From NCBI GenBank assembly GCA_037445895.1, contig JBBIJO010000012.1, positions 12,395-76,394 on the forward strand: DNA of 64,000 nt, written 5' to 3'. Shown in pieces: positions 15,979-26,403 of this stretch. The notes under the pieces are model-generated. The model saw nothing but the letters and a program-made list of their open reading frames with translations, was not told the DNA's origin and did no database searches. A program made the position numbers and the translations under genes. Source of the stretch: JBBIJO01 sp037445895. GTDB lineage: Bacteria; Bacteroidota; Ignavibacteria; Kapaibacteriales; UBA2268. Within the stretch, counting starts at the first letter, position 1. Each line of letters starts with the position of its first letter.

Positions 15979-18900
15979 ATGAAAAAAATCCTTAATCTAT
16001 TTTTTCTTTTGATGATTTCAATTGCGATTCCGTTATCTTTGGAAGCAAGTAACTACGGGACACTAAAAGGAAGAGTTGTCGACGAAGAGGGTAACCCAGT
16101 GGTCGGCGCTTCCGTAAGAATAATGGGAACGCGTTTGGGAGGATTTGCTAAAGCAGATGGACGTTTCATCGTTGTTAGCATTCCTGTGGGTTCATTTACT
16201 GTTAAAATTACTGCTGTTGGTTATACCCCTCAGGAAGTTGCTGTTAGAATATCTGCCGACGATGAAACAGAAATTAATGTTGTTTTGAAGCAGGAAGGCA
16301 AGGTAACAACAGAAGAGGTTACCGTTGTAGCGGAAAAACTCGTTTCGCACAAGGATATAGGCGTCAAGCGCCAATATGAAAATCAACAGCTAACCTCTAT
16401 TGCTCGCGAGGGTTTACAAGCCATTATTGGATTGAGTGCCGGTGTGTTCAACGCCGGTGGGGGTTGGATTGTTCGTGGAAGCCGAACAAACGAAACACAA
16501 ATCCGAGTAGAAGGTATCGACTTAAGCGATAAATTTACTGGTGGATTTGGTATAGTTGGTGCAACGTATTATCCGATGGTAAGTGCATTTGCTACCGAGG
16601 AAGTGCAGGTTCTTACGGGCGGCTTTTCCGCAGAATATGGGAACGTTCTCGGGGGATTTGTTAATACCACATTGAAAACTGGGCGAACCGACCGCTACGA
16701 AGGATTCATTCGCTGGAGAACCGATGTCCCAGCCTTATTTGGTAGCCAACCCCACGACCTTAAACTCATTCGCGAAGGCGACCGCTACAAGGCTATCGAC
16801 TGGGGTGATGGTCCTAAATTGCAAGGTAATAATTCTCATTCTTTCGAGTTTGGTGTCGGCGGACCAATCCCTCTTTTGGACAAAGCAACTTTTTATATTT
16901 CAGGAAATTATTTTTACGAAAAATATAGAGGTGCGAGCTACGAGATTTATGACCCTGTTCACATAAATAATGCTGGTCAAGTTGAGCAGAATAATCTTGG
17001 TCGGCTTCCCAATACTCAATCTTGGAAGAAAAGTATTCAAACAAAATTGAAGTTCCCCATTACGAAAGATATTGATTTAATAGCTTATTATAATTTTGGA
17101 CTAACTAATTTGGAAAGGATGGATTGGGGATGGTTGTATTCAATCGACCCTGGGGCAATTAGTGGGCTTCCTTCCTATGGAGTTCCCGAACGGGTGGCTA
17201 AGGTACCAGTTGCCAACCAATTTGCTTTAAGTGGATTCGTCCAGATTCAACATCGTATAGGCTCAAACAGTTTCTATGAAATAAAAATTTCGAATGCTTC
17301 TAACAATAGTGATGCTTCGAAACGCAAAAATTTCGACGATCCCAGCTTCTTTACTGGCTTCGAGTTGTGGTATCCACAGGATAACTGGCGCAAAGCGCCC
17401 ACAGGTGCCCTTGAACAAGGTCAAGACAAAATAGTAGATGAATACACTCCTGTGTCAACATTATCCCGAACTAAAGACGGTTATATGCCGTTGGATGTTC
17501 AAACTGTGAATCCATTGACAGGATACATCGAAGGGAGTTCCAGCACTGCACAAACACAGAACGCGTATGGATTGACCGGAATTTTCGATTTGCACGGCAA
17601 CGAGCGACTCTTTGAATTTCGACGAAGCAATTACTGGCAAGTCGATGGAAACTATACTCTCGCCGTCGAAGGAGAGTTCAACCATATGTTTAAAACTGGT
17701 TTCGAAGTTCAAATATATGAAATTAAGCGACATATGAATAGTTTGCCTTGGGACGCCAACCCATTCTTTGATGTTTATACTAATGATTGGGGTGGTAATA
17801 TTTATGCAGACAATCAGAAAGTTTACGACAAAACAAGCAAACCATATCGGCCAATTACCGCTGGAATGTATATTCAAGACCAAATTACATATAAAGGATT
17901 GATTATTACTCCGGGTTTGCGTTTCGATGTCTTTATTCCTAATTCAGACTATCGAACTATTGTAGAGTATTTTGTTCCTATTTCCTCCGATACTGGATTT
18001 GCCAAGGCTACGACCAAAACACAATTTAGCCCAAGAATAAATGTTACATATCCAATTACCGAAAGGTCGAATATTTCGATTTCGTATGGTGTTCTTTTCC
18101 AAATTTCTCCGATGCAGTATTTGTATGATGCTTTTGCTGTTGACCAGTTACGAGGGAATTCTATACTTGGCAGTCCCAATATGATTCCACAAAAAAGTAA
18201 TACGTATCAAGTAACTTATAATAATCAATTAACAGATGATTTTGCTATCGATATTTCCGCTTATTATAAAGATAACTATAATCAAGTAGGTTTGGTTTAT
18301 GTTGCTGCAGTGCCGACCCCATATTTTATGAATACGACTTCGGAATATGGGAATTCCCGGGGAATTGAAGTTACTTTGCGAAAACGGCCAACCGACCACA
18401 TACAATTAAACTTAAACTATAACCTTTCGTTTGCAACTTCGACGGGTTCCGACCCCGGCTCTAACTATTTAGTGGCAGTTGACCCTTTCACAGGTAAACA
18501 GGCTTTCCCGCTTGCGGAATTTCCTTTTAATGCCGACAGAACACACCGAGTTAATGCTATTGTTGATTTCTTGTGGGGAGATAAACAAGGTCCTTCGATT
18601 GCTGGAATTTATCCTTTGGAAAACACCATTATCAATTTCTCTGCTTTCTTCCAAACTGGAACACCTTATACTCGGCAAGATAGGTCTGGGAATGCTATTA
18701 GCGAATTCAACAGTGAACGAGGACCTTCTATTTGGAGTGTAGATATGCGTTTGCAAAAGGGATTCAATCTTCGCGATTGGTTCGGCGATATGGCTGGTAA
18801 TTCACGGATAGAATTCTTTGTCGATGTTAGTAATCTTCTAAATGTTACAAGTGTTGCGTCTTACTTTGTTCGAACGGGCGATCCAAACGACGATGGTGTT

Positions 18901-19167
18901 AATTTCTACCGTCCGATTACAGACTTTAGTGCTGTTGTATATTATAGAGAAGGTGATTATGCAAGAGCAGAATCTTGGTCAGCCGACCAGTATTCAATTT
19001 ACGGAGATAGATTATACAATATTAACGCCGATTTCGATAGGAATGGTTTGGTAACTCGCGATGAAAAATTTCAATCCTTTACAAAGTATTTAGAAGATGT
19101 TCGCCGCTTCCGAGGGAATTACCTTGCTCCGAGGACTGTTTACGCTGGAATAATGTTTCGGTTTTAA
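15979..19167 (+). CDS. TonB-dependent outer membrane receptor with carboxypeptidase-like N-terminal domain
   Basis: A 1062-residue outer membrane receptor. After the signal peptide come a CarboxypepD_reg-like domain (about 25-105; GTLKGRVVDEEGNPVVGASV), a plug domain (about 130-260; IIGLSAGVFNAGGGWIVRGS, then TEEVQVLTGGFSAEYG), and a long beta-barrel that ends in an aromatic residue (IMFRF). Such proteins import large or scarce substrates with energy from TonB. The typical SusC motif set and a SusD partner are not evident, so this is not called a Sus system. It lies between a T9SS cargo gene and a 1535-residue secreted protein, with short gaps on both sides, and is probably transcribed with them. 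Confidence 0.92.
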   Translation: MKKILNLFFLLMISIAIPLSLEASNYGTLKGRVVDEEGNPVVGASVRIMGTRLGGFAKADGRFIVVSIPVGSFTVKITAVGYTPQEVAVRISADDETEINVVLKQEGKVTTEEVTVVAEKLVSHKDIGVKRQYENQQLTSIAREGLQAIIGLSAGVFNAGGGWIVRGSRTNETQIRVEGIDLSDKFTGGFGIVGATYYPMVSAFATEEVQVLTGGFSAEYGNVLGGFVNTTLKTGRTDRYEGFIRWRTDVPALFGSQPHDLKLIREGDRYKAIDWGDGPKLQGNNSHSFEFGVGGPIPLLDKATFYISGNYFYEKYRGASYEIYDPVHINNAGQVEQNNLGRLPNTQSWKKSIQTKLKFPITKDIDLIAYYNFGLTNLERMDWGWLYSIDPGAISGLPSYGVPERVAKVPVANQFALSGFVQIQHRIGSNSFYEIKISNASNNSDASKRKNFDDPSFFTGFELWYPQDNWRKAPTGALEQGQDKIVDEYTPVSTLSRTKDGYMPLDVQTVNPLTGYIEGSSSTAQTQNAYGLTGIFDLHGNERLFEFRRSNYWQVDGNYTLAVEGEFNHMFKTGFEVQIYEIKRHMNSLPWDANPFFDVYTNDWGGNIYADNQKVYDKTSKPYRPITAGMYIQDQITYKGLIITPGLRFDVFIPNSDYRTIVEYFVPISSDTGFAKATTKTQFSPRINVTYPITERSNISISYGVLFQISPMQYLYDAFAVDQLRGNSILGSPNMIPQKSNTYQVTYNNQLTDDFAIDISAYYKDNYNQVGLVYVAAVPTPYFMNTTSEYGNSRGIEVTLRKRPTDHIQLNLNYNLSFATSTGSDPGSNYLVAVDPFTGKQAFPLAEFPFNADRTHRVNAIVDFLWGDKQGPSIAGIYPLENTIINFSAFFQTGTPYTRQDRSGNAISEFNSERGPSIWSVDMRLQKGFNLRDWFGDMAGNSRIEFFVDVSNLLNVTSVASYFVRTGDPNDDGVNFYRPITDFSAVVYYREGDYARAESWSADQYSIYGDRLYNINADFDRNGLVTRDEKFQSFTKYLEDVRRFRGNYLAPRTVYAGIMFRF

Positions 19168-19202
19168 TCATAAAAGAGAATGTTAATTAATTGGAGTAAT
19201 AT

Positions 19203-22200
19203 ATGAAAGTCAAGAAACTATTATCATCGTTGTTTTTCCTTTGCGTCGTTCCAACTGTGCTGTTGGGAGTGCCAAAAGACTACTACAACCAAAAAGGTAA
19301 AGGCAGCGACGATATTTTGCGAACCTACACCCAATTGTTCGATTTGCAGCAGAATACTGTGAGCAACATCCAATTTTATACTACTAACTATGGTATTTTT
19401 GGTTTGAATATTGCCCAAAATCGTGGTGGCGGGTATTGGCCTCGCGGTTCGAACAATCAATACATTTTTGGAGGTGGTGTTTGGTTTGCCGCAATTAAGC
19501 CACGACCGGATGGTCAGCTTAAAAAATATGTCGAGGTTACCTATAATCCTAATAATGGTCTTTCGTGGATGGTTCCTGGTCGTATATCCGACGGGGAGAG
19601 CAAGGATGTTTCCGATATGAAGAAATATCGAACATATTTTTCGACCGATTTACGGAAAGGTGATGGAACGCCATTAGACCCAGACCATGGCCCGAATTGG
19701 CCAATATGGGATACCAGTCCGACCGATTCATTAAAGTATAACCGCTACTTTGGTTATTATGTCGATGATGTGAATCTAAGGAATACTACTAATTATCCAA
19801 AAGGACCAGCTTTTATATCCGGCGAAGATATTTTCGCTACGTATAAAGATACCGACTTGAACTATTTCGACGGAGGTTCTGGTTTACGCAAAAGCCAGGG
19901 CTACCCGCTTCGTCTTCAATTTGAACAGATGATATATTCGTGGGGCTTTGGGGACTACAAAGACTTTATTTTTCTTAAATATGAAATTTTTAATATGTCC
20001 AGCGATACCTTGAAAGAATGCTGGATTGGTTCCGTTATGGATGTCGATGTTGCTCGCGCCCCGAATTTAACCAATGGAGCAGCCAACGACCGTGCCCGTT
20101 TCTACGAAGAAGATACTACATTGAACTTAGGAATACAATGGACAAACACAGACCAAGGTGAAAAAGGTTATGGATTTGGTTATCTTGGGTTCGACTTCCT
20201 CGAAAGTCCTGCAGTTATCAGTGGGAACCGTCGCGAAGTTACATATACCGTCGAAGGTCAAGACACGATTTTCAACATTACAGAATATTTCTGTTATGAA
20301 TCGCGCACCGAAAGGGTTCCCGTTTACGATACTTCTGGAAATATTATTGATTACCGCGATTCTACATATTGTGTGAAAGAAGAAATGGTAAAGAAATGGA
20401 CTTCCCGGCATCAACAGAATCCCGACACGATTATTAACACAATTGAATTCGATAAAACTGGATATCTTCGTAAGGACAAGCGAGTTTATACTGTTAGCGA
20501 ACAACTTGGTTTGAAGACGTTTAGAAACTGGCATATTACCGATGATAAGAACGAAGACGACGAGCGCTACAACTTTATGTCCTCGGGAATACGCGATGGT
20601 GATTTAGGTCCTGGCGACCGCCGATTGATGATGGCAACGGGACCGTTTAATATGTTGCCGAACGATACTGTGCGGCTTGTGGTTGCTTTGATTGTTGCTC
20701 AACCCGCTGTTCGCGAAGATGCCGATGGTTCAACCGAAGATGCTGCCGAAATTGTTCGTAAAGATAAATTTGCTCAACAAGTTTACGATGATAATTTCAG
20801 AGCACCCTCGCCACCCGAGCGTGCCGGTTTTATCACTTGGACTCCTATCAACAATGGTTTTGTTCTTAAATGGGATAGTTCGGCTGAAATCTCGAAAGAT
20901 TTCTACGAGAAGGGGTTAGATTTTCTTGGCTATCGTTTGTATCGTGCTCGCCGAACCGATTTGGACACTTTCGATGTCGATAATGTTACTCCAAGTCTTC
21001 AATATCCTTCGGGCAAAGGACCGTTCGGGTGGAAAGAAATAGCGCGGTGGGAGCTTCCAACCCCATTTTCTAAGTCCTACCTTCGCGCTGGGACATCGCA
21101 AAGTTCAAATATGCCATACATAGATTCTTTACGCATTGTTGGTCCTGTTATCGAAAACAAAGGCGGTCAACCGGTTATCGACTCCTTTGCGGTTCGCGTT
21201 CTTCGAGTTGGTAGGGGCGTCATTCTTGCTCCCGACAAATGGGTTTACGACAATATAACTGGGAGAACAAACTATTTCCCGGTTATTGTTGGAATCGATA
21301 CGGCTTTCCTTTCAAAGCCTTGGGGACCATATTGGGCATCCACAATTAATAGTCAACAGGAATATCCAATTTATTACGATCCATACAATATCAACAATCC
21401 TCGCCGACATTTCCTATTGGACAGCGCTATGCTTGGAGTAGTTCGATTGAATAGATTGTTTATGACGTATAATCCTTTGCTTTGGAAGAAAGAAACAATA
21501 AATATCAGCCCAAGCGATACACTTGGTTTGCCAAATCGCACAGGACCCAATTTGGATACAATTTATTTAAAAAGGACTTATCGGGAAGCGGTTGTTAATG
21601 GCTCGAAGGTGCTATTAATTGATAGGATGATTCCTATGAATGTTAATTCTGTTATGCGGGATACTATGCACATTCGCCAGGCTCTCGACTCGATTTATAA
21701 ATATATTCAACAAGGCTTAGCTAAAGTTGAATTCCCAGATTTCGAACAATCGAATAATGCAATTAATAAAGTTATTGTTCCATATATGGATAGTATAACG
21801 AACCACAGAACGTTTTACGACATAGGCGACGATAATAAAGATATGATTATATCCTACAACGATAACCCAACGAAAACCGAAAAGATTATCAACAATGTTG
21901 ATTATTATTATAGGCTTTTGTCGTATGACGAAGGGGAATATGTGCAGCAAACACCGCCAAAACTGAACGACGCTTCGCCCGGTTTGCCGAACTTTGTCAA
22001 TGCGTTTGCGCGTTCAGCTCCCGTTGGTAAGCCGATTGAATTCAAAGTAACCTATGTTGATTCCGCAAAAATTGGTGGGTTGTATAACTTCAAGCTATAT
22101 GCAACCGATTATGACCGTGCTGTCCAATTGTTCGCTGGGCACGAACTTGAATTGGAATTTCAGCCTTTTTGGAACTTAACTCAGTTGCAATTGCCTGGCA

Positions 22201-23810
22201 GACAAACGGCGATAAGTTTTGGGCTATATTGGCGAACGATGACTTTGAAGGATATAACGACTAAAGAGATTCTTTTCTCGAGCACAACTTTATTAGAGGA
22301 AACTCCCTGTTTCTTCAGGTATGTAGGTTCTCCTACCGAAAATGCTGCTTCTTATATTTTAAGCGATACTGCGGTAATTAATCCACTTACGAACGATACG
22401 AATACTTTCGGGTTGCCATTTAATAAAGAAATAAAGACACGTTCTGGAAAACTTACTACAGGCGACTTCTCGGTTACTAACTATTGTTATAGTTTCGGCT
22501 TTATGCCGAACTATCCAGCGATTAGTCCGGCGTTTGGGGTTTTGGGGTTTAGTTTCGATTATACCATACAACAATTTGGCGGTATGCTACGCCCCGATTC
22601 TTCTTCGATACGTATGGAAGTCGATAAAACACCGATTAATATAATATCCGATTTTACAAAAGTATATACTACCCAACAAGTTAGCTTCGAGGTTGTCCAG
22701 CAAGACTTCTATCAAAGATATGGGAGACCAATTTATGGTAGTTTCAACAATGGACCGGGAGACTTCGAAGTAACATTTCTACCCGGCGGCGAAGAGGAGA
22801 TGGAACTTGTTTGGGGACCAACTACCAACAGAAAGAAAAACAAATTCCGAGTTAAGTATTTAACCCTTAAAGTGGACAATACGCTTAAATATAAGCGGCC
22901 AACCGAAGGAGGTTCCGATTCAGTTTTGGTTTCATATCCCGAAGAATTGCAGCATATGGTTATCGATACTGCTAATGGCAATCTATACCCAGTGCCTACT
23001 AATTTAGGTAGCCGAAGCAACGAATTTATTAACAAATTTAACATTAGTGCTTATGGTTGGGTGAATGGAAGACGCAATAACTCCCCGATTAGAATGCGAG
23101 AACAACAAGCCAATCCTTCGTGGAATACAGGAACTACCTCTATTAATATGAATATTGGTCAACAAGGGCGATATTATCTATCTGCTATTTCTGTCGATGG
23201 TCAAGATACCATCGATTTTACACACGTAATAATTATTGCAGGTTGCCAATTTACTTTGGATTTTGCAAACAAGGGGCGCCGTTTTGGTCTTGCTGAATGG
23301 GAGGCAGTCAAAGTAAGCGATTATCAGTATGCCAACGATTTTAAGGAAGGCGATAAAATAACACTGAGAGTTCGAGGAGGTGCTTTGGGGCTACCGTTGC
23401 CCGGAGCGAAAGTTCGGTTCAAAATTTCGGACAGCAAGCCCGAAAACGAAAACTACACCGATGGTATGCTCGATGGTGTCAAAGTTGTCCCAAATCCATA
23501 TTATATTTCACACCAAGGACAACGCACACCTTACGATGCCAAGATTTATTTCACCAAACTACCTCCGCGCTGCACAATTGAAATCTATACACTTGCTGGC
23601 GACCTTGTTAAAACAATAGAACATAACGAAACAAACGGAGATGCGCCGGATAAACATTCAGTGGAAATATGGGATTTGCTTTCCAAGAATGGATTGCGGG
23701 TAACCAGCCAAACCTTTGTTGCTCTTGTGCGAACTCCGAACGGGGCGCAATCGGTTCAAAAATTCTCGGTTGTTGTTGGTGGTTTCCGATTGATTCAAAC
23801 TCAACAATAA
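19203..23810 (+). CDS. Very large secreted protein with C-terminal sorting-like domain
   Basis: A 1535-residue protein with a signal peptide ending near LLGVPKDYY. No enzyme family is recognised. The N-terminal half has many aromatic and glycine-rich strands (GGGYWPRGSNNQYIFGGGVW), the middle has a fibronectin-like part starting at about 545 (PSPPERAGFITWTPINNGF), and the end (about 1435-1535) reads KVVPNPYYISHQGQ, then CTIEIYTLAGDLVKTI and an immunoglobulin-like close, as in T9SS or related surface-sorting domains. It follows the TonB-dependent receptor by 35 bases and precedes a PorV-family gene, an arrangement that suggests a receptor, a surface partner and a secretion helper. The function is not known. 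Confidence 0.8.
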   Translation: MKVKKLLSSLFFLCVVPTVLLGVPKDYYNQKGKGSDDILRTYTQLFDLQQNTVSNIQFYTTNYGIFGLNIAQNRGGGYWPRGSNNQYIFGGGVWFAAIKPRPDGQLKKYVEVTYNPNNGLSWMVPGRISDGESKDVSDMKKYRTYFSTDLRKGDGTPLDPDHGPNWPIWDTSPTDSLKYNRYFGYYVDDVNLRNTTNYPKGPAFISGEDIFATYKDTDLNYFDGGSGLRKSQGYPLRLQFEQMIYSWGFGDYKDFIFLKYEIFNMSSDTLKECWIGSVMDVDVARAPNLTNGAANDRARFYEEDTTLNLGIQWTNTDQGEKGYGFGYLGFDFLESPAVISGNRREVTYTVEGQDTIFNITEYFCYESRTERVPVYDTSGNIIDYRDSTYCVKEEMVKKWTSRHQQNPDTIINTIEFDKTGYLRKDKRVYTVSEQLGLKTFRNWHITDDKNEDDERYNFMSSGIRDGDLGPGDRRLMMATGPFNMLPNDTVRLVVALIVAQPAVREDADGSTEDAAEIVRKDKFAQQVYDDNFRAPSPPERAGFITWTPINNGFVLKWDSSAEISKDFYEKGLDFLGYRLYRARRTDLDTFDVDNVTPSLQYPSGKGPFGWKEIARWELPTPFSKSYLRAGTSQSSNMPYIDSLRIVGPVIENKGGQPVIDSFAVRVLRVGRGVILAPDKWVYDNITGRTNYFPVIVGIDTAFLSKPWGPYWASTINSQQEYPIYYDPYNINNPRRHFLLDSAMLGVVRLNRLFMTYNPLLWKKETINISPSDTLGLPNRTGPNLDTIYLKRTYREAVVNGSKVLLIDRMIPMNVNSVMRDTMHIRQALDSIYKYIQQGLAKVEFPDFEQSNNAINKVIVPYMDSITNHRTFYDIGDDNKDMIISYNDNPTKTEKIINNVDYYYRLLSYDEGEYVQQTPPKLNDASPGLPNFVNAFARSAPVGKPIEFKVTYVDSAKIGGLYNFKLYATDYDRAVQLFAGHELELEFQPFWNLTQLQLPGRQTAISFGLYWRTMTLKDITTKEILFSSTTLLEETPCFFRYVGSPTENAASYILSDTAVINPLTNDTNTFGLPFNKEIKTRSGKLTTGDFSVTNYCYSFGFMPNYPAISPAFGVLGFSFDYTIQQFGGMLRPDSSSIRMEVDKTPINIISDFTKVYTTQQVSFEVVQQDFYQRYGRPIYGSFNNGPGDFEVTFLPGGEEEMELVWGPTTNRKKNKFRVKYLTLKVDNTLKYKRPTEGGSDSVLVSYPEELQHMVIDTANGNLYPVPTNLGSRSNEFINKFNISAYGWVNGRRNNSPIRMREQQANPSWNTGTTSINMNIGQQGRYYLSAISVDGQDTIDFTHVIIIAGCQFTLDFANKGRRFGLAEWEAVKVSDYQYANDFKEGDKITLRVRGGALGLPLPGAKVRFKISDSKPENENYTDGMLDGVKVVPNPYYISHQGQRTPYDAKIYFTKLPPRCTIEIYTLAGDLVKTIEHNETNGDAPDKHSVEIWDLLSKNGLRVTSQTFVALVRTPNGAQSVQKFSVVVGGFRLIQTQQ

Positions 23811-23819
23811 TTTAATATT

Positions 23820-23843
23820 GCACTCCCTCGTTTGGAGGAGTGC
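23820..23843 (+). terminator. Hairpin between the large secreted protein and the PorV-family gene
   Basis: GCACTCC (23820-23826) pairs with GGAGTGC (23837-23843) around a 10-base loop, and is followed by a T-rich but interrupted stretch. It may end or weaken transcription from the upstream operon, or shield the mRNA 3' end. Confidence 0.5.
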
Positions 23844-23879
23844 TTATTTAAAATAATTATGGAAAAAATGGAGTGATAT

Positions 23880-24914
23880 ATGAAAAAATTAATAGCAGTT
23901 TTAATGATAGTTTTGGTCTTTGGCATTGTGGATGCTTTTGCAGTTGGTGGTATTTCGGGTTCCACAACTGGCGAAAGCTTTGTTAAAGTTGGTGCTGCTG
24001 GTGCTCAGTTCCTAAAAATACCTATTGGAGCTCGCGGGAATGGATTAGCTGGAGCATATTCGTCGCTTACAAATGATTTAACTTCAATATTTTGGAATCC
24101 CGCCGGTTTAGCCGATGTCAAATCGATAAGTGCCGACTTTTCATATACTCAATGGTTTGCAGGGTTTAATCATAGTTTCGGTGCATTTGCATTGCCTATT
24201 GGTTCGAATTTCACTGCTGCTGTTGGTCTTGTTGCTTTGAATAGTGGGAATATAGAAATTACAACATTGGAAAAACCAAACGGGACAGGATTGAGCTATC
24301 AAGTAAACGACGTCGCTATTTCGTTCACATTTTCTGGTTACTTGACAGACCAGTTCTCCTTTGGCTTAACTGCAAAATACGTCAACAACTCTATTTCGAA
24401 CTTAAACAGCCGCGGGATTGCTTTCGACGTTGGAACAATGTATGAGACTGGAATTCAAGGAATCAGACTGGGATTTTCAATCCACAACCTTGGTATTAAA
24501 CAAGCATATAGCGGGCAAGATTTGAATTCGTCGAAAAAACTTTTTGAAGCGATGAACGCTGCACCACTCGATATTGCATACATTGCTAGTAGCTACTCGT
24601 TGCCTTTGATTTTCCGAGCTGGTATTTCCTCCGAGGTATGGAAAGCCGAAGATCATAATGTGATTGTTGCTGCCGATTTCATCACGTTGTCCGATACACC
24701 AGAACATTACTCTCTCGGAGCTGAATATACATATAAAAACTTTTTGAGTTTGCGCGGTGGATATCAGTTGGGAACCGATGTTTTTGGGCTTTCCGGGGGT
24801 ATAGGGCTTAAATATTTCGGCGGCGGTTTCGAAGGAGAGTTCGATTATTCGATTACCCCAACGAAAAACATCGGTCTTGTGAATCGATTAAGTATTAAAG
24901 TTGCTGTAAAATAA
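23880..24914 (+). CDS. PorV/PorQ-family outer membrane protein (UPF0164)
   Basis: A 344-residue outer membrane protein. After a signal peptide (KKLIAVLMIVLVFGIVDAFA) comes the characteristic start of the family: GESFVKVGAAGAQFLKIPIG, then GARGNGLAGAYSSLTNDL and FWNPAGLADVKSISADFSY. The rest is a 14-strand-like beta-barrel pattern (GFGLTAKYVNNSI-like strands, closing RLSIKVAVK). PorV acts as the shuttle that links the T9SS translocon to the attachment complex, and homologues are also found as stand-alone barrels. Presence next to T9SS cargo and a TonB-dependent receptor fits either role. A strong hairpin terminator follows the stop. Confidence 0.88.
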   Translation: MKKLIAVLMIVLVFGIVDAFAVGGISGSTTGESFVKVGAAGAQFLKIPIGARGNGLAGAYSSLTNDLTSIFWNPAGLADVKSISADFSYTQWFAGFNHSFGAFALPIGSNFTAAVGLVALNSGNIEITTLEKPNGTGLSYQVNDVAISFTFSGYLTDQFSFGLTAKYVNNSISNLNSRGIAFDVGTMYETGIQGIRLGFSIHNLGIKQAYSGQDLNSSKKLFEAMNAAPLDIAYIASSYSLPLIFRAGISSEVWKAEDHNVIVAADFITLSDTPEHYSLGAEYTYKNFLSLRGGYQLGTDVFGLSGGIGLKYFGGGFEGEFDYSITPTKNIGLVNRLSIKVAVK

Positions 24915-24941
24915 GTCTATTTTATCGAGATTTTGTAAATT

Positions 24942-24972
24942 GCCGTTGTAAGTTTTTACAACGGCGTTTTTT
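24942..24972 (+). terminator. Intrinsic terminator after the PorV-family gene
   Basis: A perfect 10-base stem, GCCGTTGTAA (24942-24951) with TTACAACGGC (24956-24965), has a four-base loop and is followed by G and six T residues (24967-24972). It is a textbook intrinsic terminator. The ATG of the next gene starts immediately after the T-run at 24973. Confidence 0.85.
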
Positions 24973-26403
24973 ATGTATAGGGTAGTTTACGTAACGCTAT
25001 TTTTTTTGCTTTTTGGGCTCGAAATTCACTCGAAGCCTTTGGATGTTTATGTCGATTACGCCGTGTTTAAAAAAAGCGAAACAGAAAACATTGTCGAGGT
25101 TTATTATGGATTTATCGATACTTCCCTGACCTATAAAAAGGCTGAGAATAGGTATATCGGAAGTTTGGCAATGAAACTGGAGTTTTTTGTGCGCGATTCA
25201 ATAGCCGACAGCAATGAATGGCAAGTTTACTACGAAAAAACAAGCCTCGAACGTCACTCTGAAAACGAAAATCTTCTCGTTGGGCAAAAAAATTTCCTTA
25301 TCAGTGCGGGAAGTGGTCTAAAATTTGTTTTTACCTGCATCGACGATAACGATACAGTAAGAAAATACCACAAAACTTTCGACGTCGAAAATTTAGATTT
25401 TGAACAAAAAAAATTTTTGCCGAGCGATATTGAATTTGCGCAACTTATTGAATTGGCAGATACTGCAAAAATTCTTTGGCAACAAGAATTTTTGAAAGGC
25501 AAATATTATGTTATTCCAAACCCGACGAAGGAAATTATTGGGAACTCTCCTCGATTATATACCTACTTCGAATATTATGGGACCGATGAGTTCTATAATA
25601 AACAGATTAGATTGGAGTATCGAGTTTACGATGCTATTCAGAACGAAATTTATTACAATGTTAAATCTACAAGTTTAAAATCGAAAAGCCAATTCGATAT
25701 AATGGGTTTTGCTTTGGATGCCATACCTTCGGGGATGTATTTCTTCGAAGTTAGAATTGTTGACTCCATTGGCAAAGTCATAGCAGTTTCTAAAAAGAAA
25801 AAATTCTATCTTTTGAATCCCGAGATGCCATCGGAACCGATACGTGCCTTTACCGAGGCTGAACTATTCGAAAAGAGTGCCTTTGCTACAATGGACGATA
25901 AAGTGTTGGATAAAGAGTTCGAAAAAGCGAAATACATTGCAAATAATTACGAAAAGGAGCTGTATAAAGAATTGCAAACAGTCGATGGGAAGCGGTATTT
26001 TTTGTTCAGTTTTTGGCGGCGTCGCAATCCAGATTCAACACTGATTTTCAATCAAGCCTACGATAATTTTAATCGTAAAATTGACTATGCTAATCGCTTC
26101 TTTTCAGTTGGTAGCCAAATGGAAGGTTGGAAAACCGACCGAGGGCGCATATTAATTCAATATGGGGAACCAACAACACGAGAGTTTTACCCACGCGAAG
26201 GTTCTCGCCGAAGCTACGAAATTTGGTTCTATGGTGAAATTCAAGGCGGAGCCTATTTCTATTTTGTGGATTTAATTGGTAACGGGAACTACGTCCTTGT
26301 CCATTCAACGGCAACTGGTGAAATTCAAGACGAGAATTGGTTCACAGATTTCGTTACTGGAACAAACTCCGAGCGGTTACAAAAAATGCTACCGAATAGA
26401 TAA
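24973..26403 (+). CDS. GWxTD domain exported protein
   Basis: A 476-residue protein with a signal peptide (YRVVYVTLFFLLFGLEIHS). The C-terminal part has the GWxTD motif (EGWKTDRGRILIQYGEP, about 383-399), followed by a strand-rich segment with SYEIWFYGEIQGGAYFYF and DENWFTDFV. This domain is found in exported proteins of the FCB group and its function is unknown. The start at 24973 abuts the T-run of a terminator hairpin, so a classical ribosome-binding site would lie inside the stem; no better in-frame start exists near it. The lipid A acyltransferase gene starts 1 base before its stop ends, so the two are coupled. Confidence 0.82.
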   Translation: MYRVVYVTLFFLLFGLEIHSKPLDVYVDYAVFKKSETENIVEVYYGFIDTSLTYKKAENRYIGSLAMKLEFFVRDSIADSNEWQVYYEKTSLERHSENENLLVGQKNFLISAGSGLKFVFTCIDDNDTVRKYHKTFDVENLDFEQKKFLPSDIEFAQLIELADTAKILWQQEFLKGKYYVIPNPTKEIIGNSPRLYTYFEYYGTDEFYNKQIRLEYRVYDAIQNEIYYNVKSTSLKSKSQFDIMGFALDAIPSGMYFFEVRIVDSIGKVIAVSKKKKFYLLNPEMPSEPIRAFTEAELFEKSAFATMDDKVLDKEFEKAKYIANNYEKELYKELQTVDGKRYFLFSFWRRRNPDSTLIFNQAYDNFNRKIDYANRFFSVGSQMEGWKTDRGRILIQYGEPTTREFYPREGSRRSYEIWFYGEIQGGAYFYFVDLIGNGNYVLVHSTATGEIQDENWFTDFVTGTNSERLQKMLPNR

